A DNA stretch of 6,953 nucleotides, from NCBI GenBank assembly GCA_016786965.1, contig JAEUVL010000381.1, positions 1 to 6,953 on the forward strand. Reading direction: 5' to 3'. This document shows positions 4,426-6,953 of the stretch, piece by piece. The position numbers and the translations under genes are program-made. Numbering within the stretch: the stretch's first letter is position 1; each line of letters starts with the position of its first letter. The stretch comes from Chitinophagaceae bacterium. GTDB lineage: Bacteria; Bacteroidota; Bacteroidia; Chitinophagales; Chitinophagaceae. The notes under the pieces are model-generated. The model made no database searches and was not told where the DNA came from. It was given only the letters and a program-made list of their open reading frames with translations.

Positions 4426-6953
4426 ATGAAAAGGATTTTCTTAGCTGCTTTTTTTATTATAGCCATTCGGTTTATTTCTTTTGGACAATCAGGCGAAACA
4501 GAGCCAAACAACAGCTTTTCAACAGCCAGTCCCTTAGCGATGAATGATTATACCACAGCAAGCCTGGGGGGAGGAGATACTGCGGACTATCACGGTGTGG
4601 ATTTTACCTATAACGCCAATTTCTACCTTGTATTGGAAATAACCAATACCGGTTCAAGCGGAACACAAACCCTGAATTTCTCGATCTTCAACAGTCTTCA
4701 AATTAATAATGAATATGTGGGGCAATTCTATGCTACCAATTTCACCCTGGATGAGGGCGAATATTATAGTACGACAATAAACTTATGCGGAATGTCGGCA
4801 GATAGTTTTTATCTGAAATTTGAAAGTACCGGCGATTTTGAGTATGCCATGCAGTGGTACCCGGTCAATGTCTATAATCGGGATGACCTTTATTATCTAT
4901 TCAATAATACACCTGCGACAGCTTCTTCTTTCTCCTTTAATACGGAAGAAGAAGCCAGCCTTGGATATGAATTTTGGGGGAATCCGAATTTTGACACCGT
5001 TGACTATTTTACTACCATATTGCCATCGGCAAATTATGACAGTGTGTATTTAAGGATTAAAGCACAAAACAACCAGTGTAGTGGCACACACTGGATAAAA
5101 TATTTTTGTTATCAGAATGGCAGCAGCACTCCTTTTGCATCAGGATTTGTAGGCGACAATCCGGCCGTATCTTCTTTTCAGCAGGTATTCAGCAGTATTC
5201 CTTTAAACAATATGCAGGAGGGAGATACCCTGCTGGTGAAATTTGTTACTAATGGTACGTTTGGCTATCAGTTTATTTATAGATACCAGGATATTTATGA
5301 CGACGAGGAAGATAATTGCTGTTTGTACAATGCTATAGTTTTAAATGAAGGTGTAATCAAAGGGGGCAATGTAGGCGAATATGATTACAATGCTGATCAA
5401 TATATAGACGAATATGATACATACAGGATTATACTACCCGCGGATGGTGCCATGAAATTTTTCGTAGAGGCGAGAAATGATCAGTGTACGCAGTTCTCCA
5501 ATTCCCTTTTTGGTTCAATACTTGATAAGAACGGGAATTTTTTAAACAATTTCACTCTTTCAGAATGGCCCGTTTCTTTGCCTTGTGGTCAACAACAGTA
5601 CGACACGATAAAGATAAGAGGGTATGCTGCCGATACTTTTTATCTCCAGTTGACTGCTGCAGAAAAGGTCAGCTATACTTTAAAATATGAATTTATGGAT
5701 TCAACGGTGTCTGATTCCGCAGAATCGTATAATTCGCCTATTTCCACCGTCATCCCTATAGCAGAAAGTCAGGTAAAGAAAGGTCATATTCGTTTCAAGA
5801 AAACTGCCAGCCTGCCAGATGCGTCAGATATCTATCAGTACAATATGCCCGGCGATGGCAGTATTACTGTGTACCTGAAAGCTACGTACCGCGGCGATTT
5901 TACGAGTACGAATTCCAGCACTTCCAACCGGTTAACTTTTGTTACTTCCAATTTCACCGACCGGACACCTTCCAATCCTCCCACTACTACGCTTACACCC
6001 GATGCGGTCTACCTCGACACCTTTGTGGTATGTGGCCTGGGTGCAGGAAATAATTTTTTCACCATTAGTTCTTCACGGGCTTATGAGTACGAAGTATACT
6101 ATGTGGTCAACAACGCAATAACAGTACAAAACGATCCGGAGCCTAATAACTTCTTTTTGCATGCGATACCCATTGTTCCCAATGAAGTAAGAGCTGGGAG
6201 ACTTCGGTATTTTAATGATATGCAGGGTGCCAGCCAGGATAATTTTGATTATTACAAAACAACAACTGCTTATACAGGCCGGTTGAAAGTTTATATACAA
6301 GCCACCAATACAACCTGCACTACCGCCGCCCGTATTACATTGAATATGTATAAAGACACGGTTTCAGCCGGTTTGATCGCTTCCCGGAATCTTACGAATA
6401 CCACATCCATTCCGGCCGGAGCCACCGTTTATGATACTATTTATACCTGCCGGTTCAATGCAGATACTGCCTATATACGATTAGAAGGAACACAGGCTTT
6501 TCGATACCAGTTCAGGTTTGAATTCCTGGCAGATACGACCCCAGATGTTGACGTGGAACCGGATAATACTTTTGCAGAGGCTCGTTTTATAGGTCAAGGG
6601 CAAAAGCGGGAAGGAGTTGTTGGGCTTATTTACAATAACGTTACCGATGGTAACGATTACAATAAAATCGCAATTACTACTCCGGGTCTGCTTACCATAT
6701 ATTTCAAGGCACAGAATATTAGTTGTATTGATAATAGAATTTTTGGGGTTTGGGGTTATAGAAATACGGTCAACAGCTATATATTTCTTAAGAGATACGT
6801 CCTTAACGCAGTTGGTACGATTGATGCAGGACAGGTGGTGGAGGATAGTATAATATATAATGTACCGGCAACAACTGACACTGTTTTCATTCGCATTGAA
6901 GGCAATGGAGTATTCAAATATGAATTCAGGATAAAACCAATGACGCCTACCTC
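4426..6953 (+). CDS. Large secreted protein with tandem PPC-like beta-sandwich domains (3' end outside window)
   Basis: The frame is open from the ATG at 4426 to the window edge, 842 codons without a stop. Residues 1-20 (MKRIFLAAFFIIAIRFISFG) form a Sec signal peptide with likely cleavage before Gln21. The rest is six imperfect repeats of about 138 residues, rich in Asn, Thr, Asp and aromatics, with the alternating pattern of beta strands. Several repeats open with an acidic EPNN-type motif (E26-PNNSF, E572-PNNFF, E711-PDNTF) followed by Ala-x-x-Ile and then a Gly-containing strand before an Asp-Tyr. This is the style of bacterial PPC (pre-peptidase C-terminal) domains, which decorate secreted enzymes and surface proteins. 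No catalytic domain is visible. A type IX secretion C-terminal domain would lie beyond the window if present. It is divergent from the sensor kinase operon and has a matching palindrome in its promoter region, so co-regulation is likely. Adhesin, scaffold and enzyme all remain possible. Confidence 0.93.
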   Translation, partial: MKRIFLAAFFIIAIRFISFGQSGETEPNNSFSTASPLAMNDYTTASLGGGDTADYHGVDFTYNANFYLVLEITNTGSSGTQTLNFSIFNSLQINNEYVGQFYATNFTLDEGEYYSTTINLCGMSADSFYLKFESTGDFEYAMQWYPVNVYNRDDLYYLFNNTPATASSFSFNTEEEASLGYEFWGNPNFDTVDYFTTILPSANYDSVYLRIKAQNNQCSGTHWIKYFCYQNGSSTPFASGFVGDNPAVSSFQQVFSSIPLNNMQEGDTLLVKFVTNGTFGYQFIYRYQDIYDDEEDNCCLYNAIVLNEGVIKGGNVGEYDYNADQYIDEYDTYRIILPADGAMKFFVEARNDQCTQFSNSLFGSILDKNGNFLNNFTLSEWPVSLPCGQQQYDTIKIRGYAADTFYLQLTAAEKVSYTLKYEFMDSTVSDSAESYNSPISTVIPIAESQVKKGHIRFKKTASLPDASDIYQYNMPGDGSITVYLKATYRGDFTSTNSSTSNRLTFVTSNFTDRTPSNPPTTTLTPDAVYLDTFVVCGLGAGNNFFTISSSRAYEYEVYYVVNNAITVQNDPEPNNFFLHAIPIVPNEVRAGRLRYFNDMQGASQDNFDYYKTTTAYTGRLKVYIQATNTTCTTAARITLNMYKDTVSAGLIASRNLTNTTSIPAGATVYDTIYTCRFNADTAYIRLEGTQAFRYQFRFEFLADTTPDVDVEPDNTFAEARFIGQGQKREGVVGLIYNNVTDGNDYNKIAITTPGLLTIYFKAQNISCIDNRIFGVWGYRNTVNSYIFLKRYVLNAVGTIDAGQVVEDSIIYNVPATTDTVFIRIEGNGVFKYEFRIKPMTPT
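4501..6953 (+). repeat. Six tandem protein repeats of about 138 codons
   Basis: Approximate units are 4501-4881, 4882-5301, 5302-5709, 5710-6132, 6133-6549 and 6550-6953. An anchor Asp occurs at residues 54, 193, 331, 468, 608 and 744, a spacing of 136-140, in contexts such as DTVDYF, DEYDTY and DNFDYY. Relative to this anchor, a Tyr in a closing strand recurs at +86 to +88 in all six (GDFEY, GTFGY, KVSYT, AYEY, AFRY, VFKY). N-x-x-C occurs near +23 in units 2, 3, 5 and 6. The conservation is at protein level with low nucleotide identity, so the duplications are old. Unit boundaries are estimates. Confidence 0.85.

Noticed and set aside
4820..5053. Plus-strand 77-codon frame
   Set aside because: It lies inside the long repeat-protein frame, in another phase.
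5053..5431. GGATTA half-sites at about 5054 and 5426
   Set aside because: They lack the partner TAATCC arm at the right distance and lie inside coding sequence, so they are not counted as further operators.
5939..6300. Short frames on both strands
   Set aside because: They overlap the continuous repeat-protein frame, which has regular 138-residue periodicity through this stretch.

Overview
The window looks like a Bacteroidota chromosome segment, probably from a Chitinophaga-like member of the Chitinophagaceae. This is inferred from the propeller/Y_Y_Y sensor kinase, TAnnTTTG-like -7 promoter elements, the lack of Shine-Dalgarno sequences, and Sec signal peptides that end before a Gln. No search was run, so the taxonomy is an inference. 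No tRNA, rRNA, CRISPR array, transposase or integrase was seen.

Left part, minus strand. From right to left, the first gene is a large membrane sensor histidine kinase (4174 to 1172). It has a periplasmic Reg_prop propeller, a Y_Y_Y domain, one membrane segment, and HisKA_3 and HATPase modules. Three bases after its stop comes a LuxR/NarL-type response regulator (1168 to 491). The two form a compact two-component operon. A weak terminator-like hairpin follows. Then comes the start of an unrecognised secreted protein (413 to beyond position 1).

Middle (4175-4425). This is a divergent intergenic region of about 250 bases. It carries two copies of a perfect 16-bp palindrome, TAATCC-N4-GGATTA, one beside each divergent gene. 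On each side a -7-like element begins after exactly 23 intervening bases, pointing outward. This suggests one regulator activates both directions, possibly the LuxR-type regulator encoded here. A competing reading is that the palindromes belong to a dispersed repeat or decayed coding fragment: the minus-strand frame between them is nearly open and repeats the peptide NPFGL.

Right part, plus strand. A very large secreted protein starts at 4426 and runs off the window with no stop. The 842 visible residues are a signal peptide followed by six tandem domains of about 138 residues. They resemble bacterial pre-peptidase C-terminal (PPC) beta-sandwich domains.

Working model (inference): the sensor detects an extracytoplasmic signal and phosphorylates the LuxR-type regulator. 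The regulator may then bind the paired palindromes to drive its own operon and the divergent cell-surface repeat protein. The main sequence puzzle is that the kinase has a clear signal peptide in frame but no ATG, GTG or TTG codon in front of it.
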